A DNA stretch of 64,000 bases from Paenibacillus chitinolyticus NBRC 15660 (GTDB taxonomy: Bacteria > Bacillota > Bacilli > Paenibacillales > NBRC-103111), in assembly GCF_000739915.1 (NCBI RefSeq), contig NZ_BBJT01000009.1, positions 1 to 64,000 on the forward strand, in the 5' to 3' direction. This document shows, piece by piece, positions 1 to 8,332 of the stretch (position 1 is the first letter of the stretch; each line of letters opens with the position of its first letter). The notes below the pieces were generated by a model. The model was given only the letters and a program-made list of their open reading frames with translations, was not told the origin of the DNA and searched no databases. The position numbers and the translations under genes are program-made.

Positions 1-2
1 CC

Positions 3-533
3 GCGGGCGGCTCCGCGCAGCCGTCGTCGGCCCCCTCCGGCGGCACGGCCGCCGTGACCGCTCCTGCGGCAAGCGCGCCGCCGCAGAAGAATGCGTCCGC
101 CGGGACCGGCGCCGCGGACAAGACTCCGGCCTCCGCGAAGCCGTCGGCGGCCCCTGCCAAATCTTCGTCCCCCGTGCTGAAGTGGACGGAGTTCTTCGAC
201 GACGAGAAGCAGGCGACGCCGTCGAACAAATTCTGGGATCTCAACGGGAAAAGCGTAGAGATCCGGGGGTTTATGGGCGAAGTCCTGTCCTTCGACAAAC
301 ACTGGTTTCTGCTCATTCCCGCGCCCGGGGCGGAATGCCCTTTTGACAACGGGGACGAGACTTACTGGAACAAGATTATGATTGTATTCGTGCCGAAGGA
401 AACGAAGCTGCGCTACACGTCAGGTCCCCTTAAAATCAAGGGCAGGCTCGACGTGGGCATTAAAGTCGACGAGTCCGGCTACAAAACGATGTTCCGGCTA
501 TACGACGCCTCTTTTGAATCGATAAAAGAATAG
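3..533 (+). CDS. Partial exported-type protein with a Pro/Ala/Ser linker and an OB-like C-terminal domain
   Basis: The frame is open to the left edge of the window, so the gene is cut at its 5' end; the GTG at 54 lies inside a run of Ala, Pro, Ser and Gly codons and is probably not the start. About the first 55 visible residues are this low-complexity linker. The remaining 120 residues form a compact domain (from KWTEFFDD to FESIKE) with a pattern like DUF3299-type proteins: a statement of a strand such as VEIRGFMGEVL, then a phrase with CPF, then KIKGRLDVG near the end. That likeness is by eye only. A linker of this type usually follows a signal peptide or lipoprotein anchor, so the protein is probably outside the membrane. 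Function unknown. Confidence 0.6.
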   Translation, partial: AGGSAQPSSAPSGGTAAVTAPAASAPPQKNASAGTGAADKTPASAKPSAAPAKSSSPVLKWTEFFDDEKQATPSNKFWDLNGKSVEIRGFMGEVLSFDKHWFLLIPAPGAECPFDNGDETYWNKIMIVFVPKETKLRYTSGPLKIKGRLDVGIKVDESGYKTMFRLYDASFESIKE

Positions 534-761
534 CTTATTCGTATTTCCGCCCGAGGATTGGCTCTAGCCAGCATTTCCCGTTTGCGATAAACTGGAAATA
601 AAAAGCGTGTCGATACCGGGCGGAATTGCCTGCGGACGCGGAGGGGCGGACAGCCGGACTTCCAAGATACGGAGATGGCGATAAGAAAACCTGGCCGCTA
701 TTCCGGCAATCCGCAGATCCGAAGTCCGTCAAGGTGTCGTCCGAATACAGGGGGATCTCAG

Positions 762-1247
762 ATGTCGAACAAACCGTTATCTATGGGAATCATTCTTGTC
801 GGGGTGGCTCTAGTTCTACTGCTCGGAAAAATCGGCTTTTTCACGTTCATCGGGGCGCTTTTGTGGCCGCTTGTGCTGCTCGTGCTGCCCGGCCTCGTGC
901 TGCACGCTCTCGTCTTCAACCGGACATTGCCATCCGCGGCGGTTTTTCCGGGCGGCGTTCTCGTTACGTACGGCATCCTCTTTTTTCTGTGCAGCTTGTT
1001 CGGCTGGGGGCTCATGTCCATTCTATGGCCGGGATTCATTTTCGGGATCGCGGTCGGGCTCTATGAACTCGTTTATTTCGAAAAGAGCCGGGATAACGGG
1101 CTGCGGATGATTGCCATCGGACTCGCGCTCATCTCCGTAGTGCTGCTGCTCTTCAACCTGGTGTTTACGGTGAGCATCTACGTGTTTATCGTGCTTCTGC
1201 TGGCTGCCGGCGCCGTACTGATCGTATCGGGCAAAAGAATCTGGTAG
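762..1247 (+). CDS. Small multi-spanning membrane protein (LiaI/LiaF-TM-like)
   Basis: A 161-residue hydrophobic protein. I place the start at ATG 762 because a GGGGG purine run lies just upstream; the longer open frame from 675 adds an Arg-rich, non-membrane leader that looks non-coding. Four or five membrane segments can be seen (residues about 7-25, 30-50, 60-85, 90-105 and 120-155), ending in a short basic tail. The layout of short hairpin-like helices resembles the membrane domain found in LiaI/LiaF and DUF5668 proteins of cell-envelope stress operons, but no LiaR/LiaS genes are nearby and the match is by eye. Function unknown. Confidence 0.65.
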   Translation: MSNKPLSMGIILVGVALVLLLGKIGFFTFIGALLWPLVLLVLPGLVLHALVFNRTLPSAAVFPGGVLVTYGILFFLCSLFGWGLMSILWPGFIFGIAVGLYELVYFEKSRDNGLRMIAIGLALISVVLLLFNLVFTVSIYVFIVLLLAAGAVLIVSGKRIW

Positions 1248-1301
1248 CGTGTAAAAAGTGCGGAAAGCGGAGAATAAAACCTCTTTTGCTGCCGAAAAAT
1301 C

Positions 1302-1330
1302 TTGCTTTTAGAAGTTCTATCGCGTATAAT
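1302..1330 (+). promoter_or_regulatory. Sigma-A promoter for typA
   Basis: TTGCTT (1302-1307) and TATAAT (1325-1330) are separated by exactly 17 bases. Transcription would begin near 1337 and give a leader of about 270 nucleotides before typA, which is unusually long for this gene. Confidence 0.6.
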
Positions 1331-1434
1331 CGGAACGTTGTAGCGTCGGAATGCATCCGGCGCTTATTTTGAAACAGATCCCGGTCGGGTGCTTCTGCGG
1401 TTCTCGCAACTGTCCCGGCAGACCGCCCGGTTTA

Positions 1435-1461
1435 CAAAGCTGTCAAAGCTGTCAAAGCAGT
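1435..1461 (+). repeat. Three tandem 9-bp units in the typA leader
   Basis: CAAAGCTGT occurs at 1435 and 1444 and is followed by CAAAGCAGT at 1453. The array lies in the middle of the 360-base gap (1248-1608) between the membrane-protein gene and typA. Apart from the promoter at 1302-1330 and this array I see no gene in the gap; the open frames there have no supported start and an unlikely composition. Confidence 0.7.
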
Positions 1462-1608
1462 CCCAGACAGGCATGTTCCCCGGAACGGCCGAAGCTCCGG
1501 CTTGCGGCTTTCCGCGTCACATACGGTACCACAACGTTTTTGCCAAGTTTCATGGCTTTGCCCATTCAATAAAAGCGCGCTGCGCCCAAGGAGAGAGGAC
1601 CTACCTTT

Positions 1609-3450
1609 ATGTTTCCCAGAGAGAAAATCCGCAACATCGCGATCATTGCCCACGTTGACCACGGTAAAACAACGCTAGTCGATAAGCTTCTCCAGCAGTC
1701 CGGTACATTCCGCGAGAACGAAGCCGTTCAGGAACGCGCCATGGATTCCGGCGATTTGGAACGGGAACGCGGCATTACCATCCTTGCCAAAAATACGGCC
1801 ATTAACTATAAAGACCACCTGATTAACATCATGGATACTCCCGGACACGCCGATTTCGGCGGAGAAGTGGAACGGATTATGAAAATGGTTGACGGTGTTC
1901 TTCTGGTCGTCGATGCTTTCGAAGGAACGATGCCTCAGACGAAGTTCGTGCTTCGTAAAGCACTCGAGCAGAACCTGACTCCGGTTGTCGTCGTGAACAA
2001 AATCGACCGTCCGAACGCTCGCCCGCTCGAAGTTATTGATGAAGTGCTGGATCTGTTCATCGAACTGGGTGCCAATGACGATCAACTGGAATTCCCGGTT
2101 GTTTATGCATCCGCCCTGCAGGGCACGTCCAGCTTGGAATCTGATTCTCAAGGCGAGAATATGCTGGCTCTTTACGAGACGATCGTCAGCCATATCCCGC
2201 ATCCGACGGAAAGCGTGGACGAGCCTCTTCAATTCCTCGTTACCCTGATGGACTTCAACGAATATCTCGGAAGAATCGGGATCGGCCGTGTGAACCGCGG
2301 TATCATCAAGCAAGGGCAGTCCGTAGCCGTTATGACCCGCGAAGGCGGAATGAAGCAGGCGCGCATCGAGAAACTGTTCGGTTTCCAAGGTTTGAAGCGT
2401 GTTGAAATCGAGCAGGCGGGCGCCGGTGACATTATCGCGATCTCCGGTATTAAGGACATCAACATCGGCGAGACGATTGCCGATCCGGCTAACCCGGAAG
2501 CACTGCCGGTTCTGAAAATCGACGAGCCTACGCTGCAGATGACGTTCATCGTCAACAACAGTCCTTTCGCAGGCCGCGAAGGCAAATGGGTTACTTCCCG
2601 CAAGCTTCGCGAGCGTCTGTTCAACGAGCTGGAAACGGACGTTTCCCTGCGCGTGGAAGAAACCGACAGCCCGGATATGTTTATCGTATCGGGACGCGGC
2701 GAGCTTCACCTCGGCATTCTCATCGAGAATATGCGCCGTGAAGGCTTCGAGCTTCAAGTTTCCAAGCCGGAAGTCATTATCCGTCACATCGACGGTCAAA
2801 AAATGGAGCCGATCGAGCGTCTTCTGATCGACGTACCGGAAGACAGCATGGGCTCCGTAATGGAAAGCCTCGGAACGCGCAAAGCCGAAATGGTGAACAT
2901 GGTGAACCACGGCAACGGCAACGTTCGTCTGGAGTTCCTGATTCCGGCACGCGGCTTGATCGGTTACCGGACGAACTTCCTGACGCTGACACGCGGTTAC
3001 GGCATCATGAACCATGCTTTCGACAGCTACGGCCCTTATGCCGGCGCGGGTGTCGGCGGCCGTCACGAAGGCGTGCTGGTTTCCATGGAGAACGGTGTAG
3101 CCACCACTTACGGTTTGATGTCGATCGAAGACCGTGGTACGCTCTTCGTAACGCCGGCTACTGAAGTGTACGAAGGCATGATCGTTGGCGAGCATACGCG
3201 CGACAACGATATCGTCGTTAACATTTGTAAAGAAAAACAGCTTAACAACATCCGTTCCGCAGGGAAAGACGATACCGTTAAGCTGAAAGTTCCGAGAATC
3301 TACTCTCTGGAGCAGGCTCTCGAATACTTGAACGATGACGAGTATTGCGAAATTACGCCGAAATCGATCCGTCTTCGCAAGAAGATTTTGAACAAGAACG
3401 AGCGTGAACGCGCGGAGAAGCAGCGCAAAACCGCTGACGCCAACGCGTAA
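1609..3450 (+). CDS. typA: Translational GTPase TypA/BipA
   Basis: A 613-residue member of the ribosome-bound translational GTPases, the usual family length. It hydrolyses GTP on the 50S subunit and helps ribosome assembly and translation under cold or other stress. The G domain shows AHVDHGKTT (about 14-22), the switch I region ERGITI, DTPGH (about 76-80) and NKIDRP (about 128-133). EF-Tu domain II, the EF-G-like domain with [10 protein letters not shown], and the TypA-specific C-terminal domain with GYRTNFLT follow. A purine-rich AAGGAGAGAGG lies before the ATG. The next gene, ylaH, is its usual neighbour in Bacillales, but a terminator lies between them. Confidence 0.97.
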   Translation: MFPREKIRNIAIIAHVDHGKTTLVDKLLQQSGTFRENEAVQERAMDSGDLERERGITILAKNTAINYKDHLINIMDTPGHADFGGEVERIMKMVDGVLLVVDAFEGTMPQTKFVLRKALEQNLTPVVVVNKIDRPNARPLEVIDEVLDLFIELGANDDQLEFPVVYASALQGTSSLESDSQGENMLALYETIVSHIPHPTESVDEPLQFLVTLMDFNEYLGRIGIGRVNRGIIKQGQSVAVMTREGGMKQARIEKLFGFQGLKRVEIEQAGAGDIIAISGIKDINIGETIADPANPEALPVLKIDEPTLQMTFIVNNSPFAGREGKWVTSRKLRERLFNELETDVSLRVEETDSPDMFIVSGRGELHLGILIENMRREGFELQVSKPEVIIRHIDGQKMEPIERLLIDVPEDSMGSVMESLGTRKAEMVNMVNHGNGNVRLEFLIPARGLIGYRTNFLTLTRGYGIMNHAFDSYGPYAGAGVGGRHEGVLVSMENGVATTYGLMSIEDRGTLFVTPATEVYEGMIVGEHTRDNDIVVNICKEKQLNNIRSAGKDDTVKLKVPRIYSLEQALEYLNDDEYCEITPKSIRLRKKILNKNERERAEKQRKTADANA

Positions 3451-3475
3451 TAACTGAATCCATCTTTTCACCCAC

Positions 3476-3527
3476 GAAGGGAAATAAGCGGGAATTTGTG
3501 TTCCTTCGCCTTATTTCCTTCTTTTTT
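3476..3527 (+). terminator. Terminator after typA
   Basis: The arm GAAGGGAAATAAGCG pairs, with one bulge and one mismatch, with CGCCTTATTTCCTTC and runs into TTTTTT. An inner GGAA/TTCC pair extends the stem. Confidence 0.75.
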
Positions 3528-3553
3528 AACTATACAAAGGGGGTTGCAGCATA

Positions 3554-3850
3554 ATGTACCAATGGTTTGCCGAAAATTTTTGGCTGACGTGCCTCATTAT
3601 CTTCATCATGATGTCCTTCGTGTATAACAAGGTTTTCCGGACACGCAGACTGCCGGTTTTGAAAGCGCTGATCGTTTACTTCCTGCTTGCGCTTGGTTCG
3701 TTTATGCTTACGTTTTTCCAAGTGCTCGGACCGCAAATTCCGATTGTTCCTTCGCTTGCCTTTGCGATTTTGCTTATGCTGATTCTGCGAATCCGTTATT
3801 TTATTGAGGGACGGCGCAAGAAGAAAGATTCCGGACCAGCAGGACAGTAA
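3554..3850 (+). CDS. ylaH: YlaH-like membrane protein
   Basis: A 98-residue protein with three hydrophobic segments (about 9-24, 37-57 and 62-80) and a strongly basic tail ending in GRRKKKDSG, which by the positive-inside rule should face the cytoplasm. Size, topology and position directly after typA match YlaH of B. subtilis (YlaH-like family). An AAAGGGGGTTG ribosome site precedes the ATG. Its molecular role is not known. It is separated from typA by a terminator, so it may have its own promoter. Confidence 0.75.
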   Translation: MYQWFAENFWLTCLIIFIMMSFVYNKVFRTRRLPVLKALIVYFLLALGSFMLTFFQVLGPQIPIVPSLAFAILLMLILRIRYFIEGRRKKKDSGPAGQ

Positions 3851-3896
3851 GGATATGCTGGTTAACATTTGATTTCAAACCGGGGGGCTGAATTCT

Positions 3897-4172
3897 ATGA
3901 CGCTTCAGGACGCTTTGTTTAACTGGCTGCAAATCCGCATTGTGGCCGATGCGAGACCTCTTGACGAGGCGGCAGGGAAGACGGTCGGCTTTTTCGAAGA
4001 GATTTTGCGGGAAGATCATGGTGTAAGCGAATTTGAGAAGACAGAGGCGGATGAGTACCGTCTGCGGATCGACTATGTGCGGCAGGGGGAGAAGCATTCC
4101 GTCTTTTTCGACCGTGAGCATGCCGAGCGCCTGCTTGCCGATATCGGTTCCAATCCCAAATATAACGAATAA
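3897..4172 (+). CDS. Conserved small hypothetical protein
   Basis: A 91-residue soluble, acidic protein beginning MTLQDALFNWLQI, preceded by CCGGGGGGCTGAA as ribosome site. The pattern is one helix, a short loop with DARPLDEAAGKT, a second helix, then strands with DEYRLRIDYVR and a last helix with HAERLLADIG. No membrane segment, signal peptide, cysteine pair or known catalytic motif is visible. It lies 46 bases after ylaH and is probably in the same transcript. I do not recognise the family and give no function. Confidence 0.7.
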   Translation: MTLQDALFNWLQIRIVADARPLDEAAGKTVGFFEEILREDHGVSEFEKTEADEYRLRIDYVRQGEKHSVFFDREHAERLLADIGSNPKYNE

Positions 4173-4312
4173 CTAGCGGTCTTTTTCATGCCGGGATAGA
4201 CAGGGGTGACATATCTTCCTTGTGAAGACGAATACAATGGTTGTATCTGTCGCTAAAGGAGTGTGAATCCGTGTCTGACCGCTGCTGTACATAGCGTGAA
4301 GCTTTTTCCATA

Positions 4313-4321
4313 TGATATAAT
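4313..4321 (+). promoter_or_regulatory. Extended -10 promoter
   Basis: TGATATAAT carries the extended -10 TG motif directly before a perfect TATAAT. No good -35 is seen at 17 bases. It lies 65 bases before the next ATG and fits transcription of the gene at 4387. Confidence 0.45.
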
Positions 4322-4386
4322 GAAATCAGGCGGGCCTTGGTTCGCTAACAGCACTTATTTAAAATGATGCAGGAGGCGCTGCAGAC

Positions 4387-4839
4387 ATGGCGGAAGAAAT
4401 TACAGCTCTCTCGGAACAATTGATTGCGGAATTTCAAAAGGAAAAGCTCGTCCTGCTGCATACGATCGACTCGGAAACGGGAGCACCTACGGCCAATGCC
4501 ATTTCGTGGGTATATGCGCCGGACCCGGGAAGAATACGCTTTGCTGTTGACAAGCGCTCCCGTCTGATTGCTAACTTGGAGAAGAACCCGTCGGCTACCG
4601 TTACGATGATTGCCGCGGGGACCGTACACGCTATTTACGCGGAAGCCGCGCCGGCGGCCGAAGTTCTTGAAGGGGTTCCCTTCAAGCTGGCCTGCTATGA
4701 TCTGAATATCCGTGCCGTTCGCGACGCGATGTTCTACGGCGCCCGTATTTCCGTTGACCCTGAATTCGAGAAAACTTATGACAAACGTGCAGCCGACAAG
4801 CTGGACGGACAAGTATTTGAAGCGATGAAAAAAGCCTAG
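4387..4839 (+). CDS. Pyridoxamine 5'-phosphate oxidase-like flavin-fold protein
   Basis: A 150-residue protein with the split-barrel FMN-binding layout: an N-terminal helix (ITALSEQLIAEFQ), a strand pair VLLHTIDSETGAPTA, the phrase IRFAVDKRSRLIANLEKNPSATVTM, typical of PPOx-like proteins, and a dimer strand. It lacks an obvious full set of PNPOx catalytic residues, so a true pyridoxamine oxidase is unlikely; a flavin- or heme-binding reductase or a cofactor-binding protein is more likely. The gene has an AGGAGG site and its own candidate promoter. The position between ylaH and the PhoH gene matches ylaL of B. subtilis, though I am not sure of that equivalence. Confidence 0.75.
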   Translation: MAEEITALSEQLIAEFQKEKLVLLHTIDSETGAPTANAISWVYAPDPGRIRFAVDKRSRLIANLEKNPSATVTMIAAGTVHAIYAEAAPAAEVLEGVPFKLACYDLNIRAVRDAMFYGARISVDPEFEKTYDKRAADKLDGQVFEAMKKA

Positions 4840-4862
4840 GCACTTTTGTGCCCGGGCTTTTT
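4828..4862 (+). terminator. Terminator overlapping the end of the PPOx-like gene
   Basis: AAAAAGCCTAGGCAC pairs with GTGCCCGGGCTTTTT (one mismatch, one G-T pair) around a TTTT loop. The 5' arm contains the gene's last codons and its TAG stop. Confidence 0.8.
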
Positions 4863-5066
4863 GTCACTTTGGCGCTTTGTCTGAAAATGCCGTTTTCTGC
4901 GGAATCGGGGTATGCGGGCGAACGACGGGAAGACGCTGAGAGCTGGCGTAACCGCCGTAACCGCCGGGTATCGATCCGCGGGAAGGATGTAAACCTGTAG
5001 CTTTTCCCCAGGGGCCGTATCGTGGTAACCCCGTAAACATTTCAGATTCGGGAGGGAATTTCGGGA

Positions 5067-6398
5067 ATGAAAAAAATTTTCGTGCTCGATACCAACGTAC
5101 TGCTGCAGGATCCCAACGCGATGTTTTCTTTTGAAGATAACGAAGTTATCATTCCGGCCGTCGTGCTGGAAGAGATCGATTCCAAGAAGCGCAATGCCGA
5201 CGAAATCGGACGCAACGCCCGGATGGTATCCAGACTGCTGGACGCGATGCGGACACGGGGACGGCTGCATGACGGAATTACGCTCGACAGCGGAGGCAGC
5301 CTGAAAGTGGAGCTTAATCATAAGAGCTTCAATAAAATGCAAGAAGTCTTCGCCGAGGTGACGAACGATAACCGGATTATAGCGGTGGCGCTTAATTACC
5401 GGACGGAGGAACAGACGAAATCCGAGCCGCGGCCCGTCATTCTGGTGAGTAAAGATACACTCGTCCGTATCAAGGCGGATGTGCTCGGTCTGACCGCACA
5501 GGACTACTTGAGCGACCGTGTCGTTTCCGATCACGAAATGTATGCGGGCTGCACGACGCTTCATGTCCATCCGTCCGTCATCGACGAGTTTTACTCGTTC
5601 CGGTTTCTGAGCGTGCCTACGCTGAATCTGGGCTACCGGTTGAACCCGCACGAATTCGTCATTCTCCGGGATGAGCTGGGCACCTCGAAATCGGCGCTGC
5701 TCAAAACGTCGTCCGACGGCAAAAAGCTGGAACCGCTCTTCTTGTCGAACGAGCCGGTGTGGGGAATTGCCGCCCGCAACGCTCAGCAGCGGATGGCACT
5801 GGAGCTGCTTCTGAACGACGACATTTCCTTCGTAACCCTTTCGGGCAAGGCCGGCACCGGCAAAACCTTGCTGACGCTGGCAGCGGGACTGCTCAAAGTG
5901 GAAGACGAGCGTAAATACAAAAAATTGACGATCGCGCGTCCTGTCGTTCCTATGGGGAAAGATATCGGCTACCTGCCGGGTGAGAAGGACGAGAAGCTCC
6001 GGCCTTGGATGCAGCCGATCTACGATAACCTGGAATTTCTCTTCGATACGAAAAAAGCGGGGGATATCGAGAAAATACTCGCCGGGCTCGGCAGTATTCA
6101 GGTGGAGGCCCTGACTTATATCCGCGGACGCTCCATTCCTGGACAGTTCATTATTATCGATGAAGCGCAGAATCTCTCCAAGCATGAAGTGAAAACGATC
6201 GTATCCCGGGTAGGCGAAGGCAGCAAAATCGTTCTGCTGGGTGATCCCGGCCAGATCGATCATCCTTACCTGGACGCGGCGAGCAACGGTTTGACTTATG
6301 CGGTCGAGAGGTTCAAGCAGGAAGAAATCAGCGGGCACGTAACGCTGGAAAAAGGCGAGCGCTCCCACCTCGCCCAACTGGCGGCCGATTTGCTGTAG
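5067..6398 (+). CDS. ylaK: PIN-domain PhoH-family ATPase
   Basis: A 443-residue two-domain protein. The N-terminal 140 residues are a PIN nuclease-type domain beginning FVLDTNVLLQDP, with Asp8 in the metal-binding position. The C-terminal half is the PhoH ATPase domain with Walker A GKAGTGKT (about 259-266) and Walker B IIIDEAQN (about 361-368), followed by LGDPGQID. Family proteins (PhoH2, B. subtilis YlaK) unwind and cleave RNA in vitro. Length matches YlaK. It stands alone: a terminator lies on each side, and GGGAGGG precedes the ATG. Confidence 0.92.
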   Translation: MKKIFVLDTNVLLQDPNAMFSFEDNEVIIPAVVLEEIDSKKRNADEIGRNARMVSRLLDAMRTRGRLHDGITLDSGGSLKVELNHKSFNKMQEVFAEVTNDNRIIAVALNYRTEEQTKSEPRPVILVSKDTLVRIKADVLGLTAQDYLSDRVVSDHEMYAGCTTLHVHPSVIDEFYSFRFLSVPTLNLGYRLNPHEFVILRDELGTSKSALLKTSSDGKKLEPLFLSNEPVWGIAARNAQQRMALELLLNDDISFVTLSGKAGTGKTLLTLAAGLLKVEDERKYKKLTIARPVVPMGKDIGYLPGEKDEKLRPWMQPIYDNLEFLFDTKKAGDIEKILAGLGSIQVEALTYIRGRSIPGQFIIIDEAQNLSKHEVKTIVSRVGEGSKIVLLGDPGQIDHPYLDAASNGLTYAVERFKQEEISGHVTLEKGERSHLAQLAADLL

Positions 6399-6404
6399 CG
6401 CACG

Positions 6405-6438
6405 AAAAAGCGGCGGGCATTTAGCCCTGCCGCTTTTT
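6405..6438 (+). terminator. Terminator between convergent genes
   Basis: AAAAAGCGGCGGGC and GCCCTGCCGCTTTTT form a stem with one bulged base around ATTTA. A-run and T-run on opposite sides let it act on both strands, which fits the convergent gene ending at 6478. Confidence 0.8.
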
Positions 6439-6477
6439 GTTATGCCTGCCGGAGGTTTCCGGTGCAGCATTCATTAG

Positions 6478-7002
6478 TCAAGAGATGATAAAATCCACCG
6501 TGCAGCCGTAAGCCCGAGCCGTCCGGTCCATCAATTCGTCATGCTGGCGGTCAACCACGAAGTGAAGACCGTCCGCTTCGTGAAACCGGGCAATCACGTA
6601 TTCGTCCATTTGCCGCTGGGCCAGCTCCGGTTCGGCTTCGGATGCGGTTTTCATGGGAGAATCCGTATCTTGTACAGCGCCCGTTCCGAGGCGGAAGACG
6701 GCGATGCCGGGTTCGTACAAGTAGAGGTGTCCGGCGCCGCTTTCAAAACCGTAATCCGAAAAATGTCCCGTCCGTTCCGCATGGGGAGGAAGCAGCACGA
6801 GATTCATCGTCTCGGCTTCGTAACCGTGCCGGCTGACCAGCTCCTTAGCTTGCCTTAGCTCCTCCTCACGGTTAAAAACAAAGACTTCTTCATCCTGATC
6901 GAACAGTTCGACCGTCTCTTTAAGTTCGGGATCAAACGGGGCGGAGTCTGCCGCCGGTCCGTCTTGGCGGAAATCTACGATTAGGGCGGGTTTTAGCTGC
7001 AT
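6478..7002 (-). CDS. Hypothetical acidic cytoplasmic protein
   Basis: A 174-residue soluble, acidic protein. Two ATG codons compete: 7008 and 7002. GCGAGG lies only 2 bases from the first but 8 bases from the second, so I choose 7002 (MQLKPALIVDF). Segments of note are ELFDQDEEVFVFNREEELRQAKELV, HLYLYEPGIAVFRLG and HFVVDRQHDELMDRTARAYG. No membrane helix, metal motif or known catalytic signature is visible. The gene is transcribed towards phoH and away from the two exported-protein genes; it may belong to the same minus-strand unit (138 bases downstream of the stop at 7141). Function unknown. Confidence 0.65.
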   Translation of the reverse strand: MQLKPALIVDFRQDGPAADSAPFDPELKETVELFDQDEEVFVFNREEELRQAKELVSRHGYEAETMNLVLLPPHAERTGHFSDYGFESGAGHLYLYEPGIAVFRLGTGAVQDTDSPMKTASEAEPELAQRQMDEYVIARFHEADGLHFVVDRQHDELMDRTARAYGCTVDFIIS

Positions 7003-7140
7003 AATCATTTCCTCGCTTTCGTATCCGGCGCATTCACGTTAACCCGATGAAGACTCTTCTTCCAGCGCACCTTATCATCCTTACGGAACAATAAACCATT
7101 GGCCTTACAAAAGCGGTGGATCACGACAGACGGGATCGGT

Positions 7141-8238
7141 TTACCAGTTTAGCCCGAGTTTAATGGCCAAAAGTCCGTCTTCCAGGGTAATATGTTCCAC
7201 AGAAACGAAGGAGAAGAGTTTCTTCGGATAAATGCGCAGATTAAATTCCTTTTCCAGTGACTTACCCGTTGTATCAGGCAGTTTAAACCCGTTAAACACT
7301 AATTCCTGCACGCGGAAGGCGATGACGGGCTGGTCTCCGTCCTTTTCCATTTCGTAGGTGCCCTTTATGGAGACGTCCATATCGCCTTTGGTGCCGAAGG
7401 CCATGACACCGTCTGGCTTGAACTGGAACGTTAGATCGTCGAACTTGCCGTCTTTGCTGCGAAGGAATGCGTTAAGCTGATGATCGGTCATTTGAAACTT
7501 GCCTCCGCCCGATTCCAGGGTCAAATGACTGTCCTTGCCCCCCGGTGTCAGCAGTTCCGGGAAATAATCCATCACACCGGCGAGCGACCGGAAATAAGTA
7601 CGGAACAACGGCAGTCCTTCCTGTTCCCAGCGTCCGTTGAGTTCCTGGATTAGAGCGAGAATCAGTTCGCTCCTTCCGCTTGCGTCCAGTTCCCGGTTCA
7701 GCTCGGACTGTAGAGCGAGAATCCGCTCCTTTTGCTTAAGATAGTTTTCTTTGGTTTTCTGCAAATCGGTGCGTTGATTCGCCAATTTCGTTTTCATGGC
7801 GCCCAGCTCGCGGTAAGCATCCTGATGAGCCGTCAGCGAACGGTGATCATGATCGAGAATGATGTCCAGATACTCGTACGTTTTGAGGAGATCCGGCAGC
7901 GAGCGGACCGACAGCAGGACGGACCAGAGCGATTCGCGCTCGCCGGCATAATAGGAGCGGATGACCTTGCCCGCCCGTTTTTTCGCATCTTTAACGACGA
8001 TTTCCTGGGCGGCGATTTTTTTCTCTGTATCGGTCAGCTGCCCGCCAAGTTTGACGTCTTCCTCTGCGAGGCGGGCGACTTCACGGTCGATTTCATGGAC
8101 CGTCAGCCCTTTCTGCAGAAGTGCTTCGGTTTCTTTCTTTTCCGCTTCCGTCCTGTTTTCCGCATGAACCGGAACGAAAAGGAGGCTTGTCCCGATCAGA
8201 AGGGCGCAGAAGGTGAGATAGAATTTTTTCAAAATCAT
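7141..8238 (-). CDS. Exported coiled-coil protein, PcsB/CwlO/EnvC-like N-terminus with a non-hydrolase C-terminal domain
   Basis: A 365-residue protein with a signal peptide (hydrophobic residues about 5-22, then VHAEN). Residues 30-200 are a long coiled coil with a central region reading RSYYAGERESLWSVLL, followed by SLPDLLKTYEYLDIILDHD. This closely follows the RxxxxYxxG...LLxSxSxxDFLxR...LxxIxxxD pattern of PcsB, CwlO and EnvC, the murein hydrolases or activators controlled by FtsEX. In place of a CHAP, NlpC/P60 or LytM domain there is a beta-rich domain of about 120 residues (HLTLESGGGKFQMTDHQL to the end), possibly lipid-binding-like. No catalytic Cys/His or LytM zinc motif is seen. AAAGGGGTCGCC precedes the ATG. 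The family resemblance is from reading only. Confidence 0.7.
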   Translation of the reverse strand: MILKKFYLTFCALLIGTSLLFVPVHAENRTEAEKKETEALLQKGLTVHEIDREVARLAEEDVKLGGQLTDTEKKIAAQEIVVKDAKKRAGKVIRSYYAGERESLWSVLLSVRSLPDLLKTYEYLDIILDHDHRSLTAHQDAYRELGAMKTKLANQRTDLQKTKENYLKQKERILALQSELNRELDASGRSELILALIQELNGRWEQEGLPLFRTYFRSLAGVMDYFPELLTPGGKDSHLTLESGGGKFQMTDHQLNAFLRSKDGKFDDLTFQFKPDGVMAFGTKGDMDVSIKGTYEMEKDGDQPVIAFRVQELVFNGFKLPDTTGKSLEKEFNLRIYPKKLFSFVSVEHITLEDGLLAIKLGLNW

Positions 8239-8332
8239 GTGGCGACCCCTTTAATTCCGAAATTATCCCATTCTATGAGAACGGGTTCAAAAAAATACTT
8301 ACCTCCCGCAGGCGGAAAGTAAGCAGCTTGCT

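Noticed and set aside
1389-1658. 89-codon frame in the typA leader with KLSKLSKQS
   Set aside because: The repeat in the peptide comes from the 9-bp DNA repeat; the frame overlaps the typA start and has no good start site.
1675-3471. 598-codon open frame on the minus strand opposite typA
   Set aside because: It mirrors the codon structure of typA, has no ribosome site and a composition typical of antisense shadows.
4836-6470. 544-codon open frame on the minus strand opposite the PhoH gene
   Set aside because: Shadow of a well-supported gene; rich in Arg/His/Gln/Phe, no start signal, spans a terminator.
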